From the NCBI RefSeq assembly GCF_019351435.1, contig NZ_JAHWYN010000004.1, forward strand, positions 238,505 to 302,504: 64,000 nt of DNA, in the 5' to 3' direction. Both the position numbers and the translations under genes were made by a program. Position 1 is the first letter of the stretch; each line of letters begins with the position of its first letter. The notes under the pieces are model-generated. The model was not told where the DNA came from, did not search any database, and worked only from the letters and a program-made list of their open reading frames with translations. The stretch is from Flavobacterium taihuense. Its GTDB lineage: Bacteria > Bacteroidota > Bacteroidia > Flavobacteriales > Flavobacteriaceae. This document shows positions 1-9,593 of this stretch, one piece after another.

Positions 1-1448
1 CCACCTGGATTAAAATCAATTGGGCCACTATAAACGTTCGGATCTGGTGCATAAATAAAATCCGGAGTTGTAGGGTCTCCATCTAAATCTTCTTGTGAGC
101 GGTTATGGGAATTTGAAACGGTGTAATTTTGTTGGTTTCCGCCTGTTGTAAAACTGGCATCTGCATTCCAGCCGTCTTGTTCAAATTTATATCCAATAGT
201 TGCGTTGTAATCATTTAACTCTCCTTCAAAACTTGGCACATATCCTTGATATGAAGCTGGTGTGCCATCACCAAATAAAGATGCCAAATATGGGAAGTCA
301 GTAGTAGTTCTCCAATATGGAGTTCTATAATTGGCAAATGAATTAACTTTTTTGTAAACATAGGCTGCATTATAATAGAATTGTGTGTGATCATTGATGT
401 CTTTACCACCATTGATAACGAATTTAGCGGCTGCTGTTTCTGGTGATCCGTTTATGTTTCCAGCATCAGGATGTTTTGATAAAAAGTTTTTAATATCTGG
501 CAAAGTATTTATACCTGCAGTTGTACCTCCCCAGTAATTGAATTCTCCGTCAGCATCTACTGTACCTGGACGATTTGCCATTTCCGTTTTTGAGAAATCT
601 AAAGTGTAATTTACAAATCCACTATCGCCAACAGTTGTTCCGTTGTTTATGGTTAATCCAAATGTTTCTCCATCACCTTCACTTGTAATACCAGTCCTAA
701 GAGTTGCTGAGCCTGTGTTGCTATTCTTTTTCAAGATAATGTTCATTACACCTGCAATAGCATCAGATCCGTATTGAGCAGAAGCTCCATCTCTTAGAAT
801 CTCAACTCTTTCAATTGCGTCAGTAGGAATTGCAGAAATATCAGCTCCTGTTTCACCACGTCCTGGTGAAGTTTGTACATAAACAAGAGCGCTTAGGTTT
901 TTACGTTTACCATTAATTAAGATTAATGTTCTACTTGGTCCCATGTTTCTAATCTCATAAGGATCCAGTAATGATGTAGCGTCATTTACGGGTGTGTTTA
1001 CAGTGTTAAATGACGGAATTCTGTACTGTAATGCTTTGTCGAAAGTGGCTTGCCCAGTAGAGGTCAAGTCTTTGGCGCTTAAAACATCAATAGGTAATGC
1101 CGATGTAGTGTTGGTTCTGGTCGATGTTCTCGAACCAGTAACTACAACTTCGTCTAGTTTTTGTCCGCCAGTTTCTTCTTCTAAATCAACATTGATGATA
1201 GCAGTTGTAGCTGATCTTGTAGCCGTATTATATCCTATGTAGCTAAAAATTAATGTGGCTCCTTCATTTACGCTTAATTTGTAGCTACCTTCCGAATCAG
1301 TAGAAACTCCATTCTTTGTTCCTTTTTCCTGGACGTTAACTCCTGGCAGTGGTGTGCCTGTTTTGTCTTTCACGACTCCGGAAACTTCTCTTTGGGCCAG
1401 CATAAAGGTGGCATTTAGCAAAAAGAATAGTAATGTGATTTTTTTCAT
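1..1448 (-). CDS. TonB-dependent receptor, N-terminal part (runs off window)
   Basis: Outer-membrane active transporter that takes up a ligand with TonB/ExbBD energy. About 482 N-terminal residues are present; the C-terminal barrel continues beyond position 1. Visible in order: a signal peptide (MKKITLLFFLLNATFMLAQ), a CarboxypepD_reg-like domain at about residues 22-95 (GVVKDKTGTPLPGVNV, then FSYIGY), a TonB-box-like EVVVTGSR at about 105, and a plug domain with IERVEILRDGASAQYGSDAI followed by GVMNIIL. The plug wording is that of siderophore/vitamin-type receptors rather than SusC, and no susD is visible upstream. The ligand cannot be told. The start is the ATG directly before the signal peptide. 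Confidence 0.93.
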   Translation of the reverse strand, partial: MKKITLLFFLLNATFMLAQREVSGVVKDKTGTPLPGVNVQEKGTKNGVSTDSEGSYKLSVNEGATLIFSYIGYNTATRSATTAIINVDLEEETGGQKLDEVVVTGSRTSTRTNTTSALPIDVLSAKDLTSTGQATFDKALQYRIPSFNTVNTPVNDATSLLDPYEIRNMGPSRTLILINGKRKNLSALVYVQTSPGRGETGADISAIPTDAIERVEILRDGASAQYGSDAIAGVMNIILKKNSNTGSATLRTGITSEGDGETFGLTINNGTTVGDSGFVNYTLDFSKTEMANRPGTVDADGEFNYWGGTTAGINTLPDIKNFLSKHPDAGNINGSPETAAAKFVINGGKDINDHTQFYYNAAYVYKKVNSFANYRTPYWRTTTDFPYLASLFGDGTPASYQGYVPSFEGELNDYNATIGYKFEQDGWNADASFTTGGNQQNYTVSNSHNRSQEDLDGDPTTPDFIYAPDPNVYSGPIDFNPG

Positions 1449-1969
1449 AATCAATTAAGTTTGGTTGGTTATTGGTTAATTATTTATGCTAATATAACAA
1501 AATATTAACATAAAAAATATATAATGTTATATTTTGTCTTAAAAGAGGTTTAAAATTATCAATACGGTAATTTCAGGTGTTTATACTTGTTGTAAAAAAA
1601 GCAATTGGTAATTATAGAGGTTTAATTTAGAGTTTTCTTTTTTTTGGATATATCTATTTCACGGAGGAGATTTTGAACAATCATCAATAATGTTTATTTA
1701 GCGATGATATCGCAAGCATAGATGTATTTTTAAGATTTATAAAAATACTTTCTATACTTAGTGTAAAGATCCGTAGTTATTTTAAAATGCTTCTTTTTAT
1801 AATATGTAGGTGATAATTTTAGTGCCTCAAGGCTTTATATAAGCTAAAGAATGAAAAGGAAGGGCGAATATTTGTGGAGTAATGTCTTTATGCCTTATAT
1901 TTGCAAACTTTAAAAAAGGAATTACTAAAAACAAGTAGTAGACAACTGTTATTTGTAAACAAACATAAT
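1449..1969. other. 521-bp intergenic region between divergent TonB receptor and ychF
   Basis: AT-rich and without a convincing gene. It holds the ychF promoter near its right end and a small inverted repeat GCGAT-GAT-ATCGC at 1701-1713. The receptor promoter must lie at the left end, but no exact TAnnTTTG box is seen there. Confidence 0.5.
1871..1903 (+). promoter_or_regulatory. Bacteroidota-type promoter for ychF
   Basis: TTTG at 1871-1874, a 21-nt spacer, then TATATTTG (TAnnTTTG consensus) at 1896-1903. This gives a leader of about 60 nt before the ychF ATG at 1970 and argues against the longer reading frame that opens at 1901, inside the promoter. Confidence 0.55.
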
Positions 1970-3064
1970 ATGAAAGCAGGAATTGTAGGGTTACCAAATG
2001 TTGGAAAATCAACATTATTCAATTGTTTATCGAATGCAAAAGCGCAAAGTGCCAACTTTCCATTTTGTACAATCGAGCCTAATATTGGAGTAGTGAATGT
2101 ACCAGATCCAAGAATCGAAAAATTAGAATTGCTGGTAAAACCGGAGCGTGTTCAAATGGCCACTGTAGATATCGTGGATATTGCTGGATTGGTAAAAGGA
2201 GCCAGTAAAGGGGAAGGTTTAGGGAATCAATTTTTAGGAAACATTAGAGAGTGTAATGCTATTATTCACGTTTTGCGTTGTTTTGATAATGATAACATTG
2301 TTCACGTTGACGGAAATGTAAATCCTATTCGTGACAAAGAAACTATTGACATTGAGTTACAATTAAAAGACCTTGAAACCGTTGAAAAACGTTTAGAGAA
2401 GGTAAATCGCGCTGCCAAAACCGGAAATAAAGAAGCACAGACTGAAAAAGCACTTTTGGACAGAATCAGAGAAGCACTTTTGCAGGCAAAATCTGCAAGA
2501 ACAGTAACTCCACAAAGTAACGATGAGGAAGTATTGATGGAAAGTTTTCAATTGATTACTGCAAAACCTGTATTGTACGTTTGTAATGTAGATGAGAATT
2601 CAGCTGTTACGGGAAATAAGTATGTGGATCAAGTTCGTGAATTGGTTAAAGATGAAGATGCTGAAGTTATTGTTCTTTCGGTAGGTGCCGAAGCGGATAT
2701 CACGGAATTGGAGAGTTATGAAGAGCGTCAAGTTTTTCTTGAAGATATGGGATTGAGCGAGCCTGGAGCATCTGTTTTAATTCGTGCTGCTTACAAACTA
2801 TTGAAACAACAAACTTATTTTACAGCCGGTGTTAAAGAAGTTCGTGCTTGGACCATCAACATTGGAGCAACGGCTCCACAAGCAGCAGGAGTGATTCATA
2901 CCGATTTTGAGAAAGGTTTCATTCGTGCTGAGGTAATTGCTTATGAAGATTTCGTTCAATACGGGTCGGAAGCTAAATGTAAAGAAGCCGGAAAATTCAA
3001 AGTAGAAGGAAAAGAATATATCGTAAAAGACGGTGACGTAATGCACTTTAGATTTAATGTATAG
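1970..3064 (+). CDS. ychF: Redox-regulated ATPase YchF (Obg-family P-loop protein)
   Basis: 364 residues, the usual YchF length. YchF/OLA1 proteins bind ribosomes and hydrolyse ATP in preference to GTP. The P-loop GLPNVGKST is at residues 7-15, the G3 motif DIAGLVKGAS follows, and the fourth motif reads NVDE instead of NKxD, which is the known signature behind YchF nucleotide choice. A C-terminal TGS domain is present (RAWTINIGATAPQAAG, then AEVIAYEDF). An in-frame extension to 1901 exists but lies in the promoter and is not conserved in the family, so I start at MKAGIVGLPN. Monocistronic: a promoter lies upstream and an intrinsic terminator downstream. Confidence 0.97.
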   Translation: MKAGIVGLPNVGKSTLFNCLSNAKAQSANFPFCTIEPNIGVVNVPDPRIEKLELLVKPERVQMATVDIVDIAGLVKGASKGEGLGNQFLGNIRECNAIIHVLRCFDNDNIVHVDGNVNPIRDKETIDIELQLKDLETVEKRLEKVNRAAKTGNKEAQTEKALLDRIREALLQAKSARTVTPQSNDEEVLMESFQLITAKPVLYVCNVDENSAVTGNKYVDQVRELVKDEDAEVIVLSVGAEADITELESYEERQVFLEDMGLSEPGASVLIRAAYKLLKQQTYFTAGVKEVRAWTINIGATAPQAAGVIHTDFEKGFIRAEVIAYEDFVQYGSEAKCKEAGKFKVEGKEYIVKDGDVMHFRFNV

Positions 3065-3103
3065 TTTCGAGAAAATAGAGAAAAGAATAAAGAAAATAGA
3101 TAG

Positions 3104-3136
3104 AAACCTGCAAGAGTCATTTTGCAGGTTTTTTTA
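3104..3136 (+). terminator. Intrinsic terminator of ychF
   Basis: Perfect 10-bp arms AAACCTGCAA / TTGCAGGTTT with an 8-nt loop, followed by a T run. Confidence 0.8.
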
Positions 3137-3264
3137 TAGATGATTTTTTATAGATTTATTTTGGGCTAATAATTAAATTAAAATTGAATTTTAATTTAAA
3201 AAAGTATTTTTAAAGTTATAAAAACTAAAAATAATTATATAAAACTTTGGAAAAAAGCATTGCA

Positions 3265-3272
3265 TAACTTTG
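3265..3272 (+). promoter_or_regulatory. -7 box (TAACTTTG) of the BrkB gene
   Basis: Exact TAnnTTTG match 23 nt before the ATG at 3296. A TTTG lies at 3246-3249, but the 15-nt spacer is shorter than usual, so only the -7 part is firm. Confidence 0.4.
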
Positions 3273-3295
3273 AATAAATTTTCAATAAACAGATT

Positions 3296-4213
3296 ATGCT
3301 GAATAAGGACTTATTGTCTAAATCTTGGTTTTTGCTTAAAATCACAACTTTAGAATTTATCGATGATAATGCTATAAAACTAAGTGCGGCTTTGGCCTAT
3401 TACACCATTTTTGCACTACCGCCACTTTTAATTATTATCATTACAATTTGCAGTTTTTTCTTTGGGGAGGAAGCAGTTACTGGGCAGCTATATGGTCAAA
3501 TTAAAAGTTTGGTTGGGAATGATGCCGCTATTCAGATTCAAGGTGCTATAAAGAATGTTGAACTTTCTGGCAGTAATGTTTTTGTGACTATATTTGGTGT
3601 AACGATGTTGTTAATCGGAGCTTCTGGAGTTTTTGCAGAGATTCAAAGTTCAATCAATTATATTTGGGGTTTACGTGCCAAACCAAATAAAGGATTTAAA
3701 AAGTTTATTCAAAACCGATTGATGTCTTTTTCGATGATTGTTTCATTAGGATTTTTGATGATTGTTAGTTTATTGGTAAATGTCATATTGGATATAGTAA
3801 ATTCTAGGTTGAAATTATATTTTCCAGAAAGTACGATTTACTTATTTTATTTTATAAATTCAGTAATTGTCTTTTCCATAATCACATTGCTTTTTGCCAT
3901 TATTTTTCGAACATTGCCAGACGGAATTATAAAGTGGAGAGATGCTTGTTTTGGAGCTGGATGTACTGCAATATTATTTATGATAGGGAAATTTGCTATT
4001 GGATATTATCTGGGTAATTCTACCATTGGTTCCATATATGGCGCCACGGGATCAGTAATAATTATATTGGTTTGGGTATATTATTCGGCTATAATTCTTT
4101 ACTTTGGAGCCGAATTTACCAAAGTGTATGCAAAGACATATGGCGGTAAAATTTTTCCAAATGAATATTCAGTTGAAGTTATAAAAGAAATTTTAGAAAT
4201 AGATAAAACCTAA
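3296..4213 (+). CDS. YihY/virulence factor BrkB family membrane protein
   Basis: 305 residues with about six hydrophobic segments. The family motif region near residues 25-45 (IKLSAALAYYTIFALPPLL) and the later GSIYGATGSVIIILVWVYYSAIILYFGAEFTKVYA stretch (read in parts) are typical of YihY/BrkB proteins. The family was once called ribonuclease BN, but that activity belongs to another gene; the true function is unclear, possibly transport or envelope stress. It is followed 11 nt later by the FMN reductase gene, so the two probably share a transcript. Confidence 0.92.
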   Translation: MLNKDLLSKSWFLLKITTLEFIDDNAIKLSAALAYYTIFALPPLLIIIITICSFFFGEEAVTGQLYGQIKSLVGNDAAIQIQGAIKNVELSGSNVFVTIFGVTMLLIGASGVFAEIQSSINYIWGLRAKPNKGFKKFIQNRLMSFSMIVSLGFLMIVSLLVNVILDIVNSRLKLYFPESTIYLFYFINSVIVFSIITLLFAIIFRTLPDGIIKWRDACFGAGCTAILFMIGKFAIGYYLGNSTIGSIYGATGSVIIILVWVYYSAIILYFGAEFTKVYAKTYGGKIFPNEYSVEVIKEILEIDKT

Positions 4214-4224
4214 GAAATAATAAT

Positions 4225-4746
4225 ATGAAAATTATAGCCTTTGCCGGAAGTCCAAGTAAAAAATCAATTAATAAAAAATTAGTCACTTATGCTGCAGGTT
4301 TGTTTGAAAATGGCCAAGTAGAGGTTTTGGATCTAAATGATTATGAAATGCCGTTATTCAGTGTTGATAAGGAAGAGGTAATTGGCCAGCATCCTTTGGC
4401 GAAAGCCTTTTTAGAAAAAATCGCTACTGCCGATTTTTTGGTGGTTTCACTTGCAGAAAATAACGGAAATTACAGTGCGGCTTTTAAAAATACTTTGGAT
4501 TGGTGTTCTAGAATAAACGGAAAAATATTTCAGGATAAACCAATGTTGTTGATGGCTACTTCACCCGGAGCCAGAGGTGGAGCCAGTGTTTTAGAAATCG
4601 CCAAAAGCAATTTTCCCCGTTTTACTGCCGATATTAAAGCCGTTTTCTCATTACCAAGTTTTAATGATAATTTTGATATTAAAGTGAATGTCATTTCAAA
4701 TTCAGAATTAGACAAACAATTGCAAGAGATTATAAAGACCTTTTAA
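4225..4746 (+). CDS. NADPH-dependent FMN reductase family protein
   Basis: 173 residues, one flavodoxin-like domain. The FMN-phosphate loop is AGSPSKKSINKKL near residues 6-18, and the family segment AENNGNYSAAFKNTLDW, which contacts the flavin ring, is at about 77-93. PGARGGASVLE follows. Family members reduce quinones, azo dyes or chromate with NAD(P)H; the substrate here is not predictable. It lies 11 nt after the BrkB gene and probably depends on that promoter. No clear terminator follows. Confidence 0.92.
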   Translation: MKIIAFAGSPSKKSINKKLVTYAAGLFENGQVEVLDLNDYEMPLFSVDKEEVIGQHPLAKAFLEKIATADFLVVSLAENNGNYSAAFKNTLDWCSRINGKIFQDKPMLLMATSPGARGGASVLEIAKSNFPRFTADIKAVFSLPSFNDNFDIKVNVISNSELDKQLQEIIKTF

Positions 4747-4887
4747 TTGTTCATTAAATTTTACTAAATTGTACCATTATTTTATTAAAAGTAATTTTTT
4801 TTCGTAAACTTTTAATGAAATTTTACTGATTTTAATTTTCTTTTTTAAGTGTTATAAATTCGGTATGTAAGACAATAAAGTTATGAT

Positions 4888-7800
4888 ATGATAAATAAGA
4901 TAAAAGCATCCTTAGAATTCTCCTTATTGGTATTTGTTATGTCCTTGTTTCTTGTAACATTAGGTGTTTATGGTGTTTTAGAAATTAAAAAACTAAACAA
5001 TACTTCACATGAACTTTACGCCGATAGAATACTTCCAATGAATCAGTTGGGAGATATTCGTTTTTATTCAACAAGCATACTTTTAATAGCGCAACAAGCA
5101 AATACAAAACAAATTACCTTTAAAGAAGCAAGAAAAGAAATTAGAAAAGCTCAGGATAGTATTACTGTCAACTGGAAGTCGTATTCGCTTAGCTATCTTG
5201 TCCCAAAAGAGAAACAAATTGCCCAAAAAATGGCATTCTTGTTGGAAAAATCAACAACTAAGGTTGAAAAGCTAATAAATATTCTAGATAAAGAAGATGC
5301 TATTGCTTTAAATCGTATTGTTAATGACGAATTGTTTTTAACAATAAGTCCAGTCTTAACAGAGGTAAGTGCTTTACTTCGTTTACAAGTCCAAATTGGG
5401 AAAAAGATATATAAAGATGATTTGGTTGCTTATGATGCTTATATCAATAAATTTTTGATCATACTCATAATCGCTTTTGCTTTTCTAATTCCTTTTGCTT
5501 TTTATTTAATTAAAAAGTATCGCGCTATTATTAATGGTTTTAATTTAAATGAAGATAAATTAGTTGTAAGCGATTTGAATTATAGAAATCTAATTGAATA
5601 TGCTGGTGAAGCAATTCTTGTATTGAATGAGGACACGAGAGTCAGCGATTTAAACGATCATGCCTGCAAATTATTTGGATATTCCAGGCAGGAACTTTTA
5701 AAAATGAAAATTTCGGATTTAATATTTCCCGATCAATTAGAAAAACAGAAGCTTGATATTGAAAAAATCAAGAAAGATAAATATGCAATACTTTATAGAA
5801 AAATTAAGAGAAAAGACGGAACAGCAATCGATACAGAAATTAGTAATCGATTGATAGAGGGAAAAGGTTTTTTTGCAATTATTCGAGATGTTACAGAACA
5901 AAATAAAATACAAAATCTAGTTAAAGAATCAGAAGATAAATACCGTTATTTATTTGATAAAAACCCAGCGACAATAATTATATGGGATTTGGAAACTTTC
6001 AAAGTATTGGAAGTCAATGAACTTGTGCTTACAAAATATGGATATACTATAGAAGAGTGGGGGGAAATGACAGTTTTTGATTATCGTCCAGAAGAGGAAC
6101 ATCAGATAATTAAGAATTTTAGAGATCGGATTTTAGATAAAGGTAGTCCTAGAACTGTTACTAACGGGTATAGGAATCATTTGAAAAAAAATGGAGAGAA
6201 AATTTTGGTTGAAATTACATCCCATGAAATAGTTTATAATAATCGTTCCGCTATTTTATCGCTTGCAAATGATGTAACAGATAAGATAAAAGCGAAAGAA
6301 GAATTAAAGAAACGAGAAGAAAAATACAGATACCTGTTTGATAATAATCCAGCTTACATAATAATATGGAATTTGGAAACCCTGAAAGTAGAGGAAGTAA
6401 ATGAAGCTGTACTAGAAAAATACGGATACAGTAGAGAGGAATGGAAATCAATGACTGTTTTGGATTATCGTCCTCAAGAGGATTGTGAAAGAATAAGAAA
6501 CTTTGCCGATACTATTTTGAATAATGATGAAGCTATAATAACAAGTAAAAATCATTGGATTCATTTTGCAAAAAACGGTGAGACGATGTTGATGGAAATT
6601 GCTTCTCACAAAATCGTTTATAATAATCAGCCAGCAGTTTTGTCACTGGGGCGTGATGTGACTGAACAGGTGAGATATAAAAACGAATTAGGGGAGCGTA
6701 ATGCTCAGATGACTTTATTTATAGAACACAGTCCTGCGGCATTGGCTATGTTTGATCTTGAAATGAAATACATAGCCGCTAGCAATAGATGGATGGCCGA
6801 TTATAATATTGAAAGTCTTCAGATAATTGGTAAATCACATTATGAAGTTTTTCCGGGTTTGTCTCAGGAATGGAAAGAAATTCATCAACGGTGTTTGAAT
6901 GGAGCTATTGAAAGTAAAAATGAAGACTTTTTTGTAAGAGAAGATGGGAATATTGAATGGTTGAGATGGGATATTCATCCGTGGTACAAAGCAACAGGTG
7001 ACATAGGCGGTATTATCATGTTTACCGAAGTAATAACAGAAAAAAAGAGAGCCGCAGAAATGTTTAAAAAACAGTTTGAGAATTCTCCTGATATTATTTT
7101 GTATGTCAATAAAAACTATAAAATAGAACTAATTAATAGAGGAACCCCAGGGGGTATGACTCCTGAACAACTCATTGGGGTAAATTGTATTTCGGTTTTA
7201 CCGGAAGAGAGCCAACAATCTGCAAGAGAAGCTATAAAGAAATGCTTTGAAACAGGTGAGAATCTGGAACTTGAGTATGCATTAAGTCATGGTCGTTGGT
7301 TTCGATCAAGATTTGTGCCCATGCTCACGAATGATGAGGTTACGCATGTAATGATTTTTGGGACAGATTTAACCGAAAAAAAACAGGCTGAAGTTAAATT
7401 AAAACAAAGTGAAGAAAAGCATCGGGCTTTGACTGAGAATATAAGTGATGCCATTATTTTAGTTAATGAAAAATTTGAGATCGAATATCAAAGTCCTTCA
7501 TCCGAAAATATTTCAGGCTATAGTTTTGAAGAAGTAAAACTAAAATCGGTATTCAGTTTTATGCATCCCGATGAATATGAAAAGCAACAAAAATTTTATA
7601 AAAAATCATTTCTTTCTCCAGGAGTTCCCATGCAAAATCAGTTTCGTATTATTCACAAAGAGGGACATATTATTTGGATTGAAGGTACTGTTTTGAACTT
7701 GCTGCAGAATGAAAATGTTGGAGCCTTTATTATCAATTATAGAAATATAACTAATCGTAAAAAGCTTGACGAACAATTGGCATTAACAGCTTCTATTGTC

Positions 7801-8862
7801 AATTCATCAGATGATGCGATTATTAGTAAAACTATTGATGGTATTATAACTTCATGGAATCTAGGAGCAGAAAAAGTTTTAGGGTATACACCAGAGGAAA
7901 CTATTGGAAAGCATATTTCTTTGCTATTGCCCTTAGATCTGCGAGGGGAGGAACGAAAGATTTTGGGAGAAATTCGAAAAGGGAATTCAGTTGATCACTA
8001 TGAAACCAAGAGATTAAAAAAAGACCAGCAAATTATTGATGTATCTCTTACGGTTTCGCCTATAAGAGATGTGTTGGGAAATATAATTGGAGCCTCAAAA
8101 ATTATGCGAGATATTACAGAACGTAAAAACTTTGAGGATGATCTTATTCGTTATAATGATGAACTAAAAAAAGCTAATTCAGAATTAGATCGTTTTGTTT
8201 ATAGTGCTTCCCATGATTTGCGTGCTCCACTCAAATCGATGTTAGGCCTTATTCATATTACAAAAGAAGGTATTGAACCGAATGATACCATAATGCATGA
8301 TAGATTAGAAATGCTTAATGGTAGTGTGGAAAAATTAGATGGTTTTATCGAAGAGATACTTCATTATTCCAGAAATGCGAGAATGGAGGTAGCAAGAGAA
8401 GTAATTGATTTTGAAAAATTAACTCAAGCGATACAATTAAACCATAAATTTATGGAGGGTATAGAAAATGTAAATTTTGAAGTTGAAATACTATCAGAGG
8501 GAAAATTTGTATCAGATTTCAGAAGATTGAGTGTAATTATAGCTAATCTGTGTTCTAATGCCATTAAATATAAGGATTTGTCTAAACAAAATCAGTTTGT
8601 GAATTTTTCAATAAGTTATAATGAAAGCAGAGCGATTTTTATAATAAAAGATAACGGAATTGGTATAGTTGCCAAAGACAGAGAAAAAATATTTGAAATG
8701 TTCTATAGAGCGACCACGCATTCTTCAGGTTCAGGCCTCGGTTTGTATATTGTTAAGGAAACTCTCGAAAAACTTGGAGGAAAAATAACAGTCGAATCCG
8801 AATTAAGAGTAGGGACTAAGTTTATTGTAGAGGTTCCAAATCAAATTGACAAATTGAATTAG
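4888..8862 (+). CDS. Multi-PAS sensor histidine kinase with periplasmic four-helix sensor
   Basis: 1324 residues. TM helix at about 10-32, a helical periplasmic domain of the 4HB_MCP/Tar type at 34-185, TM2 at about 188-210, then seven PAS/PAC modules spanning about 228-1097. The kinase core follows: H-box SASHDLRAPLKSM with phospho-acceptor His1109, N-box ANLCSNAIKY, G1 DNGIGI and G2 GSGLGLYIV. No receiver is fused. The second and third PAS modules (starting near residues 352 and 480) are near copies, pointing to a 384-bp internal duplication. The ligand is unknown; some PAS domains may bind cofactors or act only as spacers. The receiver gene 127 nt downstream is the likely phospho-partner. 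Confidence 0.95.
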   Translation: MINKIKASLEFSLLVFVMSLFLVTLGVYGVLEIKKLNNTSHELYADRILPMNQLGDIRFYSTSILLIAQQANTKQITFKEARKEIRKAQDSITVNWKSYSLSYLVPKEKQIAQKMAFLLEKSTTKVEKLINILDKEDAIALNRIVNDELFLTISPVLTEVSALLRLQVQIGKKIYKDDLVAYDAYINKFLIILIIAFAFLIPFAFYLIKKYRAIINGFNLNEDKLVVSDLNYRNLIEYAGEAILVLNEDTRVSDLNDHACKLFGYSRQELLKMKISDLIFPDQLEKQKLDIEKIKKDKYAILYRKIKRKDGTAIDTEISNRLIEGKGFFAIIRDVTEQNKIQNLVKESEDKYRYLFDKNPATIIIWDLETFKVLEVNELVLTKYGYTIEEWGEMTVFDYRPEEEHQIIKNFRDRILDKGSPRTVTNGYRNHLKKNGEKILVEITSHEIVYNNRSAILSLANDVTDKIKAKEELKKREEKYRYLFDNNPAYIIIWNLETLKVEEVNEAVLEKYGYSREEWKSMTVLDYRPQEDCERIRNFADTILNNDEAIITSKNHWIHFAKNGETMLMEIASHKIVYNNQPAVLSLGRDVTEQVRYKNELGERNAQMTLFIEHSPAALAMFDLEMKYIAASNRWMADYNIESLQIIGKSHYEVFPGLSQEWKEIHQRCLNGAIESKNEDFFVREDGNIEWLRWDIHPWYKATGDIGGIIMFTEVITEKKRAAEMFKKQFENSPDIILYVNKNYKIELINRGTPGGMTPEQLIGVNCISVLPEESQQSAREAIKKCFETGENLELEYALSHGRWFRSRFVPMLTNDEVTHVMIFGTDLTEKKQAEVKLKQSEEKHRALTENISDAIILVNEKFEIEYQSPSSENISGYSFEEVKLKSVFSFMHPDEYEKQQKFYKKSFLSPGVPMQNQFRIIHKEGHIIWIEGTVLNLLQNENVGAFIINYRNITNRKKLDEQLALTASIVNSSDDAIISKTIDGIITSWNLGAEKVLGYTPEETIGKHISLLLPLDLRGEERKILGEIRKGNSVDHYETKRLKKDQQIIDVSLTVSPIRDVLGNIIGASKIMRDITERKNFEDDLIRYNDELKKANSELDRFVYSASHDLRAPLKSMLGLIHITKEGIEPNDTIMHDRLEMLNGSVEKLDGFIEEILHYSRNARMEVAREVIDFEKLTQAIQLNHKFMEGIENVNFEVEILSEGKFVSDFRRLSVIIANLCSNAIKYKDLSKQNQFVNFSISYNESRAIFIIKDNGIGIVAKDREKIFEMFYRATTHSSGSGLGLYIVKETLEKLGGKITVESELRVGTKFIVEVPNQIDKLN

Positions 8863-8989
8863 TTTTATGTAATCCATATTCATGATTGATAATTATGATA
8901 CTTAGAGAAAAGAGATACATAGTTCAATAATGTCAAAAAAAATATAAATGGACATAAATTTTATTTCGAATAAATAATAAATAACACCC

Positions 8990-9373
8990 ATGACTAAGAA
9001 ACACGTATTATTGATTGATGATAACGATATAGACAATTACATAACGAATCATACTATAAATAAAAGTCAAATTGCAGAAAAAATCACCATTAAAAAAACT
9101 GCAGTTGAGGCATTAGAATACTTAGAAACTATTAAAGAGGATAAAGAAGAATTTCCGGAGTTAATTTTTCTGGATATCAGAATGCCTATGATGGATGGTT
9201 TTGAGTTTCTGGATGAATTAATTAAATTTCCTATAGTCGTAGATAAACATTGTGAAGTTTTAATGCTTTCTTCTTCCAGTGATCAAAATGATATTGACCG
9301 TGCATTTGAATATTCTATTGTTAAAAAATTCATGACTAAGCCTTTAAAAAAGGAAATGCTAGAAGATTTATAG
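8990..9373 (+). CDS. Single-domain response regulator (CheY-like receiver)
   Basis: 127 residues, receiver only. The acidic pocket is Asp10/Asp11, the phospho-acceptor is Asp62 in FLDIRMP, the switch residue is Ser94 in MLSSS, and the invariant Lys is Lys117 in FMTKPL. There is no output domain, so it must act by protein contact or as a phosphorelay shuttle. It follows the multi-PAS kinase in the same direction; the pairing is inferred from position. This Rcp1-like group commonly sits beside PAS kinases in Bacteroidota. Confidence 0.93.
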   Translation: MTKKHVLLIDDNDIDNYITNHTINKSQIAEKITIKKTAVEALEYLETIKEDKEEFPELIFLDIRMPMMDGFEFLDELIKFPIVVDKHCEVLMLSSSSDQNDIDRAFEYSIVKKFMTKPLKKEMLEDL

Positions 9374-9593
9374 TGTTATGAAATACAAAAGAGATGTCTT
9401 TTCGAATCGCTATCGTAAGAATCTATAATATAGAATTAGTTGAATGTTTTCATAGAAAAAAATGAAAGTTTGAATAGGTTTTCATTCGATGGAAAACTGT
9501 TTTGTGAAATGCAATTATTAATAACTTCTCTAATTTACATTTTTATTTTCTCTCGATTTCAACTACATTAGCACAAAATCCACAAAAGTAAAA

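Noticed and set aside
1..1448. SusC-type glycan receptor
   Set aside because: The plug wording is of the general TonB type and no SusD-like gene is seen in the upstream region.
3296..4213. Annotating the BrkB protein as ribonuclease BN (rbn)
   Set aside because: The old assignment is known to be wrong for this membrane family.
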